From contig NZ_CP109434.1 in assembly GCF_036227105.1 (NCBI RefSeq), forward strand, positions 3,352,001 to 3,416,000: a stretch of DNA of 64,000 nucleotides, given 5' to 3'. The notes below the pieces were generated by a model. The model made no database searches, was not told the DNA's origin, and worked only from the letters and a program-made list of their open reading frames with translations. This DNA is from Amycolatopsis sp. NBC_01488 (GTDB lineage Bacteria > Actinomycetota > Actinomycetes > Mycobacteriales > Pseudonocardiaceae). The stretch's first letter is position 1. Every line of letters begins with the position of its first letter. Of the stretch, positions 38,796 to 48,634 are shown piece by piece. The position numbers and the translations under genes were made by a program.

Positions 38796-39194
38796 GTGTT
38801 CAGCATCACCGTCCGTGACCACGTGATGGTCGCCCACAGCTTCCGCGGGGAAGTCTTCGGACCCGCGCAACGCCTGCACGGCGCGACCTTCGTGGTGGAT
38901 GCGACCTTCCGCCGCGCCGAGCTCGACGAGGACAACATCGTCGTGGACATCGGCAAGGCCACGGAAGAGCTCGGGGCGGTGCTGAGCGACCTGAACTACC
39001 GCAACCTCGACGACGAGCCGGTGTTCAAGGGCATCAACACGTCCACCGAGTACCTCGCGAAGGTCATCGCCGACCGCCTCGCCGACGCCGTCCACGCCGG
39101 ACGACTCGGCGAAGGCGCGCGCGGCCTCGAAGGCATCGCCGTCTCGCTGAAGGAATCGCACGTCGCGTGGGCGAGTTACGAGCGTGCCCTGTGA
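38796..39194 (+). CDS. 6-pyruvoyl-tetrahydropterin synthase/QueD-like protein with altered metal site
   Basis: The 132-residue protein has the PTPS/QueD fold pattern. VAHSF carries the first zinc ligand (H14) and RLHGATF the second (H28). It also has the [15 protein letters not shown] helix and a C-terminal [14 protein letters not shown]. The third ligand of the usual HGH motif is replaced by Ala (A30), and the catalytic Cys of PTPS/QueD is not at its normal place. The fold is clear but the classical reaction may not be. GTG 38796 is chosen because of the GGAGG sequence 6 bases before. Its stop overlaps the GT4 start by 4 bases. Confidence 0.83.
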   Translation: MFSITVRDHVMVAHSFRGEVFGPAQRLHGATFVVDATFRRAELDEDNIVVDIGKATEELGAVLSDLNYRNLDDEPVFKGINTSTEYLAKVIADRLADAVHAGRLGEGARGLEGIAVSLKESHVAWASYERAL

Positions 39195-40258
39195 ACTCCC
39201 TCTACGTCGTGCTGCCCGGGGACATCGACGACGCGTCGGTCCCGAGCGGCGGCAACACCTACGACCGGCGGATGTGCGATCGCCTGGTCGAGGCCGGGTT
39301 CGAGGTCCACGAGATCGCCGTCTCCGGCACCTGGCCGCGCCCGGACACCGAAGCCCGCGCGGTCCTCGGCCACCTGCTGTCCGCCCTGCCCACCGGCTCG
39401 GCGGTGCTGCTCGACGGCCTGGTCGCCTGTGGCGTGCCCGAAGTCGTCGTCCCGCAGGCGCGCCGGCTGTCGCTCTCGGTGCTGGTGCACCTGCCGCTGG
39501 CCGACGAGACGGGCCTGCCGCCCGCGCTGGCCGCCGAACTCGACGCGCTCGAGCGCGACACGCTGCAGGCCGCGAGCTCGGTCGTCGCGACCAGCGAGTG
39601 GGCCGCGCGCCGGCTGGTCGAGCACCACGGCCTCGCCTCGCACCGCGTGCACGCCGTACCGCCGGGCGTCGACCCGGCGCCCCCGGCCATCGGCACCGAC
39701 GGCATGTCCCGGCTGGTCTGCGTGGCCAACGTGACCCCGCGCAAGGGCCAAGGCGTGCTCGCGCAGGCCTTGGAAACCGTCGCCGACCTGCGCTGGACGT
39801 GCGAGTGCGTCGGCGGGATCCGGCGCGAGACGAAGTACGTCGAACGGCTGCGCGAGCACCGGCTCGGCGCCCGCTTCACCCTCACCGGCCCGCGCACCGG
39901 CGCCGCGCTGGCCGCGACTTACCACACCGCCGACCTGCTGGTGCTGCCTTCGCGCGCCGAGACCTACGGCATGGTCGTCACCGAAGCCCTCGCGCGCGGC
40001 GTGCCGGTGCTGACCACCGACGTCGACGCGCTGCCCGACACCGTCGGCGTCGCGCCGGACGGCTCGGTCCCGGGAATGCTCGTGCCCGGCGACGACGTCG
40101 AAGCGCTCGGCGCCGCCCTGCGCCGCTGGCTCACCGAGCCCGAGCTGCGGACGCGGCTGCGCGCCTCGGCGAAGCTGCGCCGCGAGACCTTGACCGGCTG
40201 GGACGACACGGCCCGCCGGATCGCCGACGTCCTGCAGCGGCAGGAGGCGGCGGCATGA
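39191..40258 (+). CDS. GT4-type glycosyltransferase
   Basis: The 355-residue GT-B enzyme has an N-terminal [15 protein letters not shown], where the GGNTYD loop takes part in acceptor binding in GT4 enzymes. The C-terminal nucleotide-sugar domain carries K185 (VTPRKGQ) and the E-x7-E motif (E257 and E265 in [16 protein letters not shown]). These residues are expected for an active retaining transferase. GTG 39191 overlaps the PTPS stop, and the stop overlaps the methyltransferase start, both by 4 bases. Donor and acceptor are unknown. A degenerate paralogue lies at 45995-47071. Confidence 0.88.
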   Translation: MNSLYVVLPGDIDDASVPSGGNTYDRRMCDRLVEAGFEVHEIAVSGTWPRPDTEARAVLGHLLSALPTGSAVLLDGLVACGVPEVVVPQARRLSLSVLVHLPLADETGLPPALAAELDALERDTLQAASSVVATSEWAARRLVEHHGLASHRVHAVPPGVDPAPPAIGTDGMSRLVCVANVTPRKGQGVLAQALETVADLRWTCECVGGIRRETKYVERLREHRLGARFTLTGPRTGAALAATYHTADLLVLPSRAETYGMVVTEALARGVPVLTTDVDALPDTVGVAPDGSVPGMLVPGDDVEALGAALRRWLTEPELRTRLRASAKLRRETLTGWDDTARRIADVLQRQEAAA

Positions 40259-41085
40259 CCGCGTTCGCACCGGACTGGCTGTACCTGCGGGAGCCCGCCG
40301 ACGCCGCGGCCCGCGCGGCCGAGCTCCTCGAACCGCTGCGCGCCCACCTGCCGGAAGGCGAAGACGTCGTCATCCGCGACCTCGGCTGCGGCACCGGCTC
40401 GCTCGGCCGCTGGCTGGCCGCGCGCCTGCCCGGCACCCAGCACTGGATCCTGCACGACCACGACACCGAGCTGCTGACCCGCGCCAAGGCGTCCCTGCCG
40501 GCCACCGCGCTGGACGGCAGCCCGGTCGACGTCGTCGCCGAGCAGCGCGACGTCACCGCGCTGCGGGCCGCGGACCTCGCCGGGACGTCGCTGGTCACCG
40601 CGTCCGCGCTGCTCGACCTGCTGACCAGGGACGAGGTCACGACGCTGGCCACGGCGATCGCCGAAGCGGGCTGCGCGGCGCTGCTGATGCTTTCGGTCAC
40701 CGGCGTGGTCGAGCTGTCGCCCGCCGACCCGCTCGACTCGGCCATCGCCGCCGCGTTCAACGCCCACCAGCGCCGGCTCACCGGCGGCAGGCGGCTGCTC
40801 GGCCCGAACGCGGTTGACGTCGCGGCGACGGCGTTCGGCAGGCTCGGCGCCACGGTCGTCCGCGGCCACAGCGCCTGGCGGCTCGGTCCTGACCAGGCCG
40901 AACTGCAGGCGCGGTGGCTCGAGGGCTGGGTCGGCGCCGCGGTCGAGCAACTGCCGGAGCTGCGCCCGGTCGCCGACGTCTACCTGCAGCGCCGGCTGGA
41001 AATGGCCCGGGCCGGCGAGCTGCACGCCGTGATCCACCACGGCGACCTGCTGGTCCTGCCGCCGAGCATGGAGGCTGCGGCGTGA
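40255..41085 (+). CDS. SAM-dependent methyltransferase
   Basis: The protein (276 residues) has a class I methyltransferase fold. Motif I is IRDLGCGTGSLGRWLA at about residues 40-55, the acidic loop after beta-2 is LHDHDTELL, and a later motif LVTASALLDLLTRDEV lies where motif IV is expected. The substrate is unknown. The starts and stops overlap its neighbours by 4 bases on both sides, so it is translationally coupled to the glycosyltransferase and the membrane protein. Within the operon it could methylate either the pterin-like product or the sugar. Confidence 0.87.
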   Translation: MTAFAPDWLYLREPADAAARAAELLEPLRAHLPEGEDVVIRDLGCGTGSLGRWLAARLPGTQHWILHDHDTELLTRAKASLPATALDGSPVDVVAEQRDVTALRAADLAGTSLVTASALLDLLTRDEVTTLATAIAEAGCAALLMLSVTGVVELSPADPLDSAIAAAFNAHQRRLTGGRRLLGPNAVDVAATAFGRLGATVVRGHSAWRLGPDQAELQARWLEGWVGAAVEQLPELRPVADVYLQRRLEMARAGELHAVIHHGDLLVLPPSMEAAA

Positions 41086-42101
41086 AGCGCGCACTGGCGT
41101 GGCTGCGGATCCTCGGCGCGTTCGCCATCCTCGGCGTCCTCGTCTGGCAGCTCGGCAGCGCCGCCTTCCTCGCCGGCCTCGGCCGGATCAGCGTGCCCGG
41201 CGTGCTGGCCGCCCTGGTCATCGGCTTCGCGACGACGCTGTTCAGCGCGGGCCGCTGGCAGATCGTCGCCACCCGGCTCGGCCTGCGGCTTTCGCTGCGG
41301 ACCGCGGTCGCCGACTACTACCGCGCGTTGTTCCTCAACGGCGTGCTGCCCGCGGGCGTCCTCGGCGACGTCCACCGCGCGGTGCAGCACGGCCGCGACT
41401 CGGGCGACGTCCCGCGTGGCGTGCGCGCCGTCGTCCTGGAGCGCACCGCCGGGCAGCTGGTGCTGATCGCGTCCGCGGTCGCCGTCGTGCTGGTGTCACC
41501 GGACATCGTGCCCGGGGCGTTCCGCGAGGTCGTGACGGTGACCGGGGTGGTCGTCGTGCTGGCCGCCGTCGCCGCGATCGTCGCCGGCCGGCTGTTCGGC
41601 GGGCGCTGGATCCACAGCCCGTCGAAGGTCCGCCGCGGCTTCGCCGTCACCCTCGCCGACCTGCGGCTCGGCCTGTTCACCCGCGAGACCTGGCCCGGCG
41701 TCGGCTTCCTGTCGGTCGCGACGCTGGCCGGGCACCTGGCCCTGTTCGTCGTCGCCGCCCGCGTCGCCGGGGTTGACGCGCCGGTCGGGCAGCTCGTGCC
41801 GCTGATGGTCCTCGCGCTGCTCGCGATGGGCCTCCCGCTCAACGTCGGCGGCTTCGGCCCGCGCGAAGGCGTCTGCGCCCTGCTCTTCGGCGCGGCCGGC
41901 CTGGGCGCCGCCCAAGGTGTCACCGTCGCCGTCGTCTACGGGGTGCTCACGCTCGTCGCGAGCCTGCCCGGCGCCGGTGTCCTGCTCGTCCGGAGCGTCG
42001 CCGGGTTCCGCGTGACCCGCGCTCCGCACACCGGCGTCGTGCCTGCTCCGCGCACCGCGGCCGACACCGGGATCGAATCGGAAGTGGGGTTGAAGTCATG
42101 A
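41082..42101 (+). CDS. Lysylphosphatidylglycerol synthase-type (UPF0104) membrane protein
   Basis: This 339-residue protein has eight or so membrane helices and the UPF0104/LPG_synthase_TM signatures [31 protein letters not shown] with the conserved N and P-A-G-V-x-G, and [12 protein letters not shown]. It has no aminoacyl-transferase domain, so it corresponds to the flippase-like half of MprF. Such proteins often accompany glycosyltransferases and are thought to move lipid-linked products across the membrane. GTG 41082 overlaps the methyltransferase stop by 4 bases, and the stop overlaps the ribA-like start by 4 bases. Confidence 0.87.
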   Translation: MKRALAWLRILGAFAILGVLVWQLGSAAFLAGLGRISVPGVLAALVIGFATTLFSAGRWQIVATRLGLRLSLRTAVADYYRALFLNGVLPAGVLGDVHRAVQHGRDSGDVPRGVRAVVLERTAGQLVLIASAVAVVLVSPDIVPGAFREVVTVTGVVVVLAAVAAIVAGRLFGGRWIHSPSKVRRGFAVTLADLRLGLFTRETWPGVGFLSVATLAGHLALFVVAARVAGVDAPVGQLVPLMVLALLAMGLPLNVGGFGPREGVCALLFGAAGLGAAQGVTVAVVYGVLTLVASLPGAGVLLVRSVAGFRVTRAPHTGVVPAPRTAADTGIESEVGLKS

Positions 42102-42751
42102 CCGCAAGCGATGTCGTCGGGGATCTGCCGCGCCGGGCCGTGGTCGAGCGGGTCGTCGAAACCCGGCTGCCGACCCGGCACGGGACGTTCCGCGCGGTCG
42201 GCTACCTCGACCGCACCGGCACCGAGCAGGTCGCGCTGGTCCACGGCGACGTCGCCCCGCTCGGCGCGCTGGTCCGGGTGCACAGCGAATGCCTGACCGG
42301 CGACGTCTTCGGCTCGACGCACTGCGAGTGCGGCGACCAGCTGGCGGTGGCGCTGGACCGGATCGTCGAGGAGGGCTCGGGCGTGCTCGTCTACGTCCAG
42401 GGCCACGAGGGCCGCGGGATCGGCCTGCTCGCGAAGCTCGAGGCGATGCGGCTGCAGCAGGACGAGGGCCTCGACACGGTCGACGCGAACGTGGCGCAGG
42501 GCCTGCCGGTCGACGCCCGCGACTACCACGCGGCGGCGGGCATCCTGACCGACCTCGGCATCCGCTCGGTGCGGCTGCTGTCGAACAACCCTCAGAAGGT
42601 GGAACAGCTCACGCGCTACGGAATCCGGATCAGCGAGCAGGTTCCGCTGCTGGTTCCGCCGAACCCGGAGAGCCTGCGGTACCTGCGGACGAAGGCCGAG
42701 CGGATGGCCCACCTGCTGCCGCACCTGGACCAGGCGTTCTCAGGCGCCTAG
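42098..42751 (+). CDS. ribA: GTP cyclohydrolase II
   Basis: The 217-residue enzyme has intact catalytic features. [12 protein letters not shown] and HCECGDQL contain the zinc Cys65, Cys76 and Cys78, GHEGRGIGL binds GTP phosphate, and the C-terminal [12 protein letters not shown] is typical. It converts GTP to the diaminopyrimidine that begins riboflavin, and in related pathways deazaflavin, biosynthesis. No other rib gene is nearby, so it probably supplies the pyrimidine precursor of the product made by this operon. It is the last gene of the operon. Its 3' end overlaps the convergent creatininase-like gene by 12 bases. Confidence 0.92.
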   Translation: MTASDVVGDLPRRAVVERVVETRLPTRHGTFRAVGYLDRTGTEQVALVHGDVAPLGALVRVHSECLTGDVFGSTHCECGDQLAVALDRIVEEGSGVLVYVQGHEGRGIGLLAKLEAMRLQQDEGLDTVDANVAQGLPVDARDYHAAAGILTDLGIRSVRLLSNNPQKVEQLTRYGIRISEQVPLLVPPNPESLRYLRTKAERMAHLLPHLDQAFSGA

Positions 42752-43438
42752 CGCATCGAGGACGCCGGCGAAGCGCTGGACCAGCGTGTCCAGCACGACG
42801 TGCCCCTTCGCCGCGGTCGCCAGCGACGGACGGCCGACCACCCCCGACTCCGTGTACGCCCGCAGGCCCAGCGTCAGCAGGTGGTCCCGGTCGGTGACGT
42901 GGTCGGCCGTCTCGTGGCCCGGCCGGACCAGGTGCGGGTGCGCGTGCAGCAGGATCGACGTCTCCAGTTCGCCCGCGTGCATGTCGTCGTCCAGCGACGT
43001 CCGCAGCCCGGCCGCGGTGTGCGCGGCCTGCCAGTCCGGCACGCCGGGGAACAGCGCCATCGCGCCGGCGGCCTCCTGGACCACATTGGACAGTACGTAG
43101 TTGCCGCCGTGCCCGTTGACCAGCACCAGCCGCTCGACGCCGGACGCGCGCAGCGACGCGGCGACGTCGGTGACCACGGCGTGCAGCGTGCGGGCCGAGA
43201 TGCTCACCGTGCCGCGCCACGCCGCGTGCTCGTGGGAGCACGAAATGGTGATCGGCGGCAGGTGGAGCACGGGGTACGCCGCGGCGACGGCCTTCGCGAG
43301 CGTCGCCGCGATGACCGTGTCGGTCGCCAGGGGCAGGTGGGCGCCGTGCTGCTCGAAGCTGCCGACCGGCAGCACCGCGACCTCCGCGCCCCGCCGCTGC
43401 TCGTCGGCCGTCGTCGCGAGCGGGAACAGGTCGGTCAT
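42740..43438 (-). CDS. Creatininase family amidohydrolase (ArfB/MftE-like)
   Basis: The protein (232 residues) has the creatininase metal residues: [18 protein letters not shown] (E and H), NGHGGNY (H), and [15 protein letters not shown] (H, E). Family members include archaeal ArfB, which removes formyl from the formamidopyrimidine of riboflavin and F420 biosynthesis, and MftE of mycofactocin. No mycofactocin genes are here, while a GTP cyclohydrolase II gene is directly convergent. An ArfB-like step on its product is therefore attractive but unproved. The ATG at 43438 opens [13 protein letters not shown] 43444 is an alternative. Confidence 0.83.
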   Translation of the reverse strand: MTDLFPLATTADEQRRGAEVAVLPVGSFEQHGAHLPLATDTVIAATLAKAVAAAYPVLHLPPITISCSHEHAAWRGTVSISARTLHAVVTDVAASLRASGVERLVLVNGHGGNYVLSNVVQEAAGAMALFPGVPDWQAAHTAAGLRTSLDDDMHAGELETSILLHAHPHLVRPGHETADHVTDRDHLLTLGLRAYTESGVVGRPSLATAAKGHVVLDTLVQRFAGVLDALGA

Positions 43439-43466
43439 GAGCACGTCCCTTCACTAGGTTGGACTC

Positions 43467-44267
43467 ATGAGCGAGCATGCCGCACTACTCGACGTCGCGC
43501 GCGAAGCCGTGGCGAAGGCGACCGAGATCGTCCGGTCGCGCCCGGCTTTTTCCGTTTCCGCGAAAGGTGATCGCGACCTGGTGACCGACGTCGACACGGC
43601 GGTCGAGGACGCGCTGCGGGAGTTCCTCACGGCCGAGACGCCGGAGATCGGCGTCCTCGGCGAGGAGCGCGGCCGCAGCGGGGACGGCGGCGGCCGCTGG
43701 TGGGCGCTCGACCCGATCGACGGCACCGCCAACTTCGCCCGCGGGATTCCGCTCTGCGGTATTTCCCTGGCGCTGGTGGACGGCGAGCACAGCACGGTCG
43801 CCGCGATCACCCTGCCGTACCTCGGCGTCACGTACACGGCGTCGCGTGGCGAAGGTGCGTTCGCGAACGGAGAGCGTGTCGGCGCTTCGCCCGCGACGGA
43901 GATGTCGGACGCCATGATCGCCGTCGGCGACTTCGCGATCGGCCGGCTGGCCGAAGAGAAGAACGCGGCGCGCCTGCGGCTGCTTTCGGACCTCGGCGCG
44001 CGGGCGCAGAAGATCCGGATGCTCGGCACCGCGGCGATCGACCTCGCCTGGGTGGCGGACGGAAAGCTCGACGCCGCACTGATCCTGTCCAACAACCCGT
44101 GGGACACCATGGCCGGCGTGCTGCTCGTGCGCGAGGCCGGCGGGGCCGTCGTGGACCGCGACGGCAGCGAGCACACGGTCGGTTCGTCGTCGACGATCGC
44201 CGTCGGTACCGGGCTGCGCAAGGAGATCGTGGACGCACTTGATCGGGCGTACGGGGTTGTTCGTTAG
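43467..44267 (+). CDS. Inositol monophosphatase family phosphatase
   Basis: The 266-residue protein carries the IMPase metal motifs. E is in GEERGRSGDG, WWALDPIDGTANFARGIP is complete (D-P-x-D-G-T), and the C-terminal metal Asp is in NNPWDTMAGVLLVREAGG. These enzymes dephosphorylate inositol phosphate, histidinol phosphate or related sugar phosphates; the substrate here is open. In context, the phosphatase could act on a phosphorylated pyrimidine or sugar intermediate. It is divergent from the creatininase-like gene, with only 28 bases between starts. Confidence 0.87.
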   Translation: MSEHAALLDVAREAVAKATEIVRSRPAFSVSAKGDRDLVTDVDTAVEDALREFLTAETPEIGVLGEERGRSGDGGGRWWALDPIDGTANFARGIPLCGISLALVDGEHSTVAAITLPYLGVTYTASRGEGAFANGERVGASPATEMSDAMIAVGDFAIGRLAEEKNAARLRLLSDLGARAQKIRMLGTAAIDLAWVADGKLDAALILSNNPWDTMAGVLLVREAGGAVVDRDGSEHTVGSSSTIAVGTGLRKEIVDALDRAYGVVR

Positions 44268-44407
44268 GATTCCGGGTACCCGGTGGGCAGCGCCACAGTG
44301 CCCGATTGCACTGTCCGTCCAAGGTTTTCGGTTACGTTGGTACCGGCCGGCGGACGATACTGGCATGCTGGCCGGATCTCGTCGGCACACTTTGTCAAGA
44401 ATGGTGG

Positions 44408-45892
<1,485 letters not shown>

Positions 45893-45994
45893 ACCGTCTC
45901 GCTCCCGGCCGCGTGTGACAGATGAGCCGTCATCGTCGTCGACCGCGCTGGAGGTAGCCGTGTCCTGTCCCACCGCTCTGCTCCGGCGCTCGCG

Positions 45995-47071
45995 ATGAGG
46001 CCCGCCGACCCGATGGTGTTCATCCTCCCGGCCGCGCCGCCGGGGAGCGACACGTACGACAAGCGCATGTGCCAGAACCTGCCCGCCGTCGGCCAGCCGG
46101 TGCTGGAGCTGCCGATGACCGGCGGCTGGCCGGAGCCGGACGCGACGGCTCGGCGTCGCCTGGCCAGATCCTTGGCCGCGTTGCCGGACCGGACGGTGGT
46201 GCTGCTCGACGGCGTGATCGCGTCGGGCGTGCCCGAGATCGTCGTCCCGCACGCGCGGCGGCTGCGGCTGGCCGTGCTGGTGCACCAGGCCCTCGCCGAC
46301 GAGCCGGGCCTCGACCCGGCGCACGCGGCGGAGCTGGACGCGTGCGAGCGCGAGACGCTGCGGATGGCCGGGATGGTCGTCGCGACCAGCCCGTGGCTCG
46401 CCCGGCTGCTGATCGACCGCCACGACCTCGACCCGGGCCGCGTCCACGTGGCCAAGCCCGGCACCGACGCGGCGCCGCTCGCCGCCGGGGCCGACGGCGT
46501 CTCCCGGCTGCTGTGCGTCGGCGACGTCACCCGCCGCAACGGCCAGGACCTGCTGGTCCAGGCCCTCGGCGAGGTCGACCACCTGGCGCTGTCGTGCGTC
46601 ATGGCCGGTTCGCTGGGCGGGGACCCGGGGTACGTCGACGAGCTGGGCTGGTCGATCGAGCGGCTCGGCCTGGGCGGTCGCATCACGCTCGCGGGCGACG
46701 CGGTGGACCTGGGCGCCGCCTACAACGCGGCCGACCTGCTGGTCATCCCGGCGCGCGCGGCGACGTCCGGCATGTTCGTCGCCCAGGCGCTGGCCCGCGG
46801 CATCCCGGTACTGGCCACCGAGGTCGGTGGGGTGTACGACGCCCTCGGCGTCGACGCGGACGGCGAGATGCCGGGCCTGCTCGTCGAGCCGAACGACCCG
46901 TTCGCACTGGCCGACGCCCTGCACCGCTGGTACGCCGACCCGGAGCTGCGCCGATCGTTGCGAACGGCGGCGCTCGGCCGCGGCAGCGCACTGGAGGAGT
47001 GGGACGTGGCAGCGCGGCGGCTGACGCAGGCGCTGTCGAGACTGGCGTCGGAGCCGCGCATCGTCGCCTGA
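45995..47071 (+). CDS. Degenerate GT4 glycosyltransferase paralogue (probable pseudo-enzyme)
   Basis: This 358-residue protein aligns along its length with the GT4 at 39191-40258. It shares SDTYDKRMC against [30 protein letters not shown] and the GIPVLATEVG region. The three residues needed to hold and activate the nucleotide sugar are changed: Lys185 becomes Asn182, and both Glu of the E-x7-E motif become Ala256 and Gln264. The GG of the acceptor loop is also lost. The fold should persist without normal transfer activity, so a regulatory or binding role is likely. ATG 45995 is used; ATG 46013 is possible. It lies between the kinase and the SLATT gene. Confidence 0.82.
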   Translation: MRPADPMVFILPAAPPGSDTYDKRMCQNLPAVGQPVLELPMTGGWPEPDATARRRLARSLAALPDRTVVLLDGVIASGVPEIVVPHARRLRLAVLVHQALADEPGLDPAHAAELDACERETLRMAGMVVATSPWLARLLIDRHDLDPGRVHVAKPGTDAAPLAAGADGVSRLLCVGDVTRRNGQDLLVQALGEVDHLALSCVMAGSLGGDPGYVDELGWSIERLGLGGRITLAGDAVDLGAAYNAADLLVIPARAATSGMFVAQALARGIPVLATEVGGVYDALGVDADGEMPGLLVEPNDPFALADALHRWYADPELRRSLRTAALGRGSALEEWDVAARRLTQALSRLASEPRIVA

Positions 47072-47110
47072 CGCTTGCCGCGGGGCGGTGGGGTCCGAGA
47101 ACCTGACGCG

Positions 47111-47635
47111 ATGGCGTCCCCTCTCGATTCCGAACGCGGGTTCCTCGAAGTCGCCGGGCGGGACCCGGACCGCCCACTGCGCGACCAGCTCCTCGGGTTC
47201 CGCGACCTGGTCTCGGCCGACATGGACTGGGCCGACAGCCGCAAGCGGATCTTCCGGCGCAACGCGTCGGTCGTGCGCATCGCCGCGCTCGTGCTGACCG
47301 CGGCCTCGACGGTGGTGCTCGGCATCCAGGAGATCCCGGCCCGCGCGTCGATCGCGCTGCCGATGGTCGCGCTGGTCACGGTGCTCGGCGGGCTCGAGAC
47401 CTTCTTCAGCTGGCGTGCCCGGTGGGTGCTGATGGAGGAAACGCGATACCGCTTCAACCGGCTCCGCGACGAACTCGACTACTACATCGTCGCGACCCCT
47501 GCCGCGGAGCTGAGCCGCGACCGGCTGCAGGAGTTCTTCGACCGCCACCAGGTGACGTGGGCCGACGCCAGCCGCCAGTGGGTCGAGTTCCGCCGGCTCG
47601 ACCGCCCACCGCAGTCACCCGAAGTCCGGGCCTGA
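47111..47635 (+). CDS. SLATT-domain (DUF4231-type) two-helix membrane protein
   Basis: The protein (174 residues) has two adjacent membrane helices (about 57-77 and 82-104) and a basic, helical cytoplasmic C-terminus (EETRYRFNRLRDELDYYIVA). This is the layout of SLATT/DUF4231 proteins, predicted pore-forming partners of nucleotide-signalling defence systems in other contexts. Here no SMODS cyclase or SLOG gene is adjacent; instead it follows a degenerate glycosyltransferase and a kinase. ATG 47111 has no strong ribosome-binding site. Confidence 0.75.
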   Translation: MASPLDSERGFLEVAGRDPDRPLRDQLLGFRDLVSADMDWADSRKRIFRRNASVVRIAALVLTAASTVVLGIQEIPARASIALPMVALVTVLGGLETFFSWRARWVLMEETRYRFNRLRDELDYYIVATPAAELSRDRLQEFFDRHQVTWADASRQWVEFRRLDRPPQSPEVRA

Positions 47636-47677
47636 CCGATTCCTTTCGCCGTCCGCGCCGGTCGAAGGAGGGTGACC

Positions 47678-48595
47678 GTGGATTTCGAGACGTACCGCCG
47701 TGAACTGCTGGCCCACTGCTACCGCATGCTCGGCACGCCCGACGAGGCCGAGGACGTCGTGCAGGAGACGTACCTGCGCGCGTGGCGGGCGTACGACCGC
47801 TTCGAGCATCGCGCGTCCGTCCGCTCGTGGCTCTACCGGATCGCGACGAACGCCTGCCTCACCGCGCTGGAGCAGCGGGGACGGCGGCCGCTGCCGTCCG
47901 GGCTGGGCGCGCCGACGGCCGACCCGGACGCCCCGCAGGCCCCGCCCGACCCGGCCGACCTCTGGCTGCGGCCGATCCCGGACGCGTTGATCACGTCCGA
48001 GTCGGACGACCCGGCGGAGATCGCCGTGGCCCGCGACGGCGTCCGGCTGGCCCTGGTCGCCGGCCTGCAGCTGCTCCCGCCGCGTCAGCGCGCGGTGCTG
48101 ATCCTGCGGGAGGTGCTGGCGTTCCCGGCGGCCGAGGTCGCGGAGATGCTCGGCACCACGGTCGCGGCGGTGAAGAGCACCCTCCAGCGCGCCCGCGCGA
48201 CCCTCCACGACGCCCCGGACGTCGACCCGCCCACCGAGCCCGAGCAGCTCGAACTCCTCGACCGCTACATGAGCGCGTTCATGAACTCGGACCTGGCGGC
48301 CCTGGAGAGCGTCCTGCGCGACGACGCGGTGATCGAGCCGGTGCCGTCGCGCTCGTGGTTCGCCGGGAAGCGGACGTGCGTCGCGTTCGTCCGCCACTTC
48401 CTCGGCGCGCCGGGCGAGTGGCACATGACGCCGACCCGCGCGAACGGCCAGCCCGCGGCGGCGGCCTGGTACCGCGGCGAGCCGTTCGGCATCGCCGTGC
48501 TGACCCCGGGGAAGGGCGGCATCGCGCGGATCACCGTGTTCGGCTTCCCCGACCTGGTGGAGCGGTTCGACTCCGCCGCGGCCGGTCGTGAGTGA
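47678..48595 (+). CDS. ECF sigma factor with SnoaL-like C-terminal domain (SigG/ECF41-like)
   Basis: The 305-residue sigma factor has region 2 (YRMLGTPDEAEDVVQETYLR, RSWLYRIATNACL), region 4 (LPPRQRAVLILREVLAFPAAEVAEMLGTTVAAVKSTL, shown here only to locate it at about 125-165) and a C-terminal SnoaL/NTF2-like domain at about 190-300. This extension acts as a built-in regulator in related ECF groups, so no anti-sigma gene is needed. GTG 47678 is preferred to GTG 47672 because AAGGAGG lies directly before the latter. The last codons CGT GAG TGA are supplied by the palindromic repeat. Confidence 0.88.
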   Translation: MDFETYRRELLAHCYRMLGTPDEAEDVVQETYLRAWRAYDRFEHRASVRSWLYRIATNACLTALEQRGRRPLPSGLGAPTADPDAPQAPPDPADLWLRPIPDALITSESDDPAEIAVARDGVRLALVAGLQLLPPRQRAVLILREVLAFPAAEVAEMLGTTVAAVKSTLQRARATLHDAPDVDPPTEPEQLELLDRYMSAFMNSDLAALESVLRDDAVIEPVPSRSWFAGKRTCVAFVRHFLGAPGEWHMTPTRANGQPAAAAWYRGEPFGIAVLTPGKGGIARITVFGFPDLVERFDSAAAGRE

Positions 48596-48633
48596 GAAAC
48601 AGGGTTGGAACACTGTTTCTCACTCACGACCGG
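48582..48633. repeat. Dispersed palindromic element, copy 2 (bidirectional terminator)
   Basis: The 44-bp core is at 48586-48629, with arms identical to copy 1 at 25492-25535; here the pairing extends to 21 bp. The loop is the reverse complement of copy 1's loop except for two bases, so the copies are in opposite orientation. It holds the sigma-factor stop codon (48593-48595) and lies between convergent genes. Confidence 0.9.
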
Positions 48634-48634
48634 G

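Noticed and set aside
42740-43438. Mycofactocin biosynthesis gene (MftE) interpretation of the creatininase-like protein
   Set aside because: No mftA, mftB, mftC or other mycofactocin genes are nearby. The convergent GTP cyclohydrolase II gene makes an ArfB-like role more plausible.
44272-44283. CCGGGTACCCGG palindrome downstream of the IMPase gene
   Set aside because: It is a perfect but short, GC-rich palindrome. Such words are frequent in this composition and it is not tied to a promoter.
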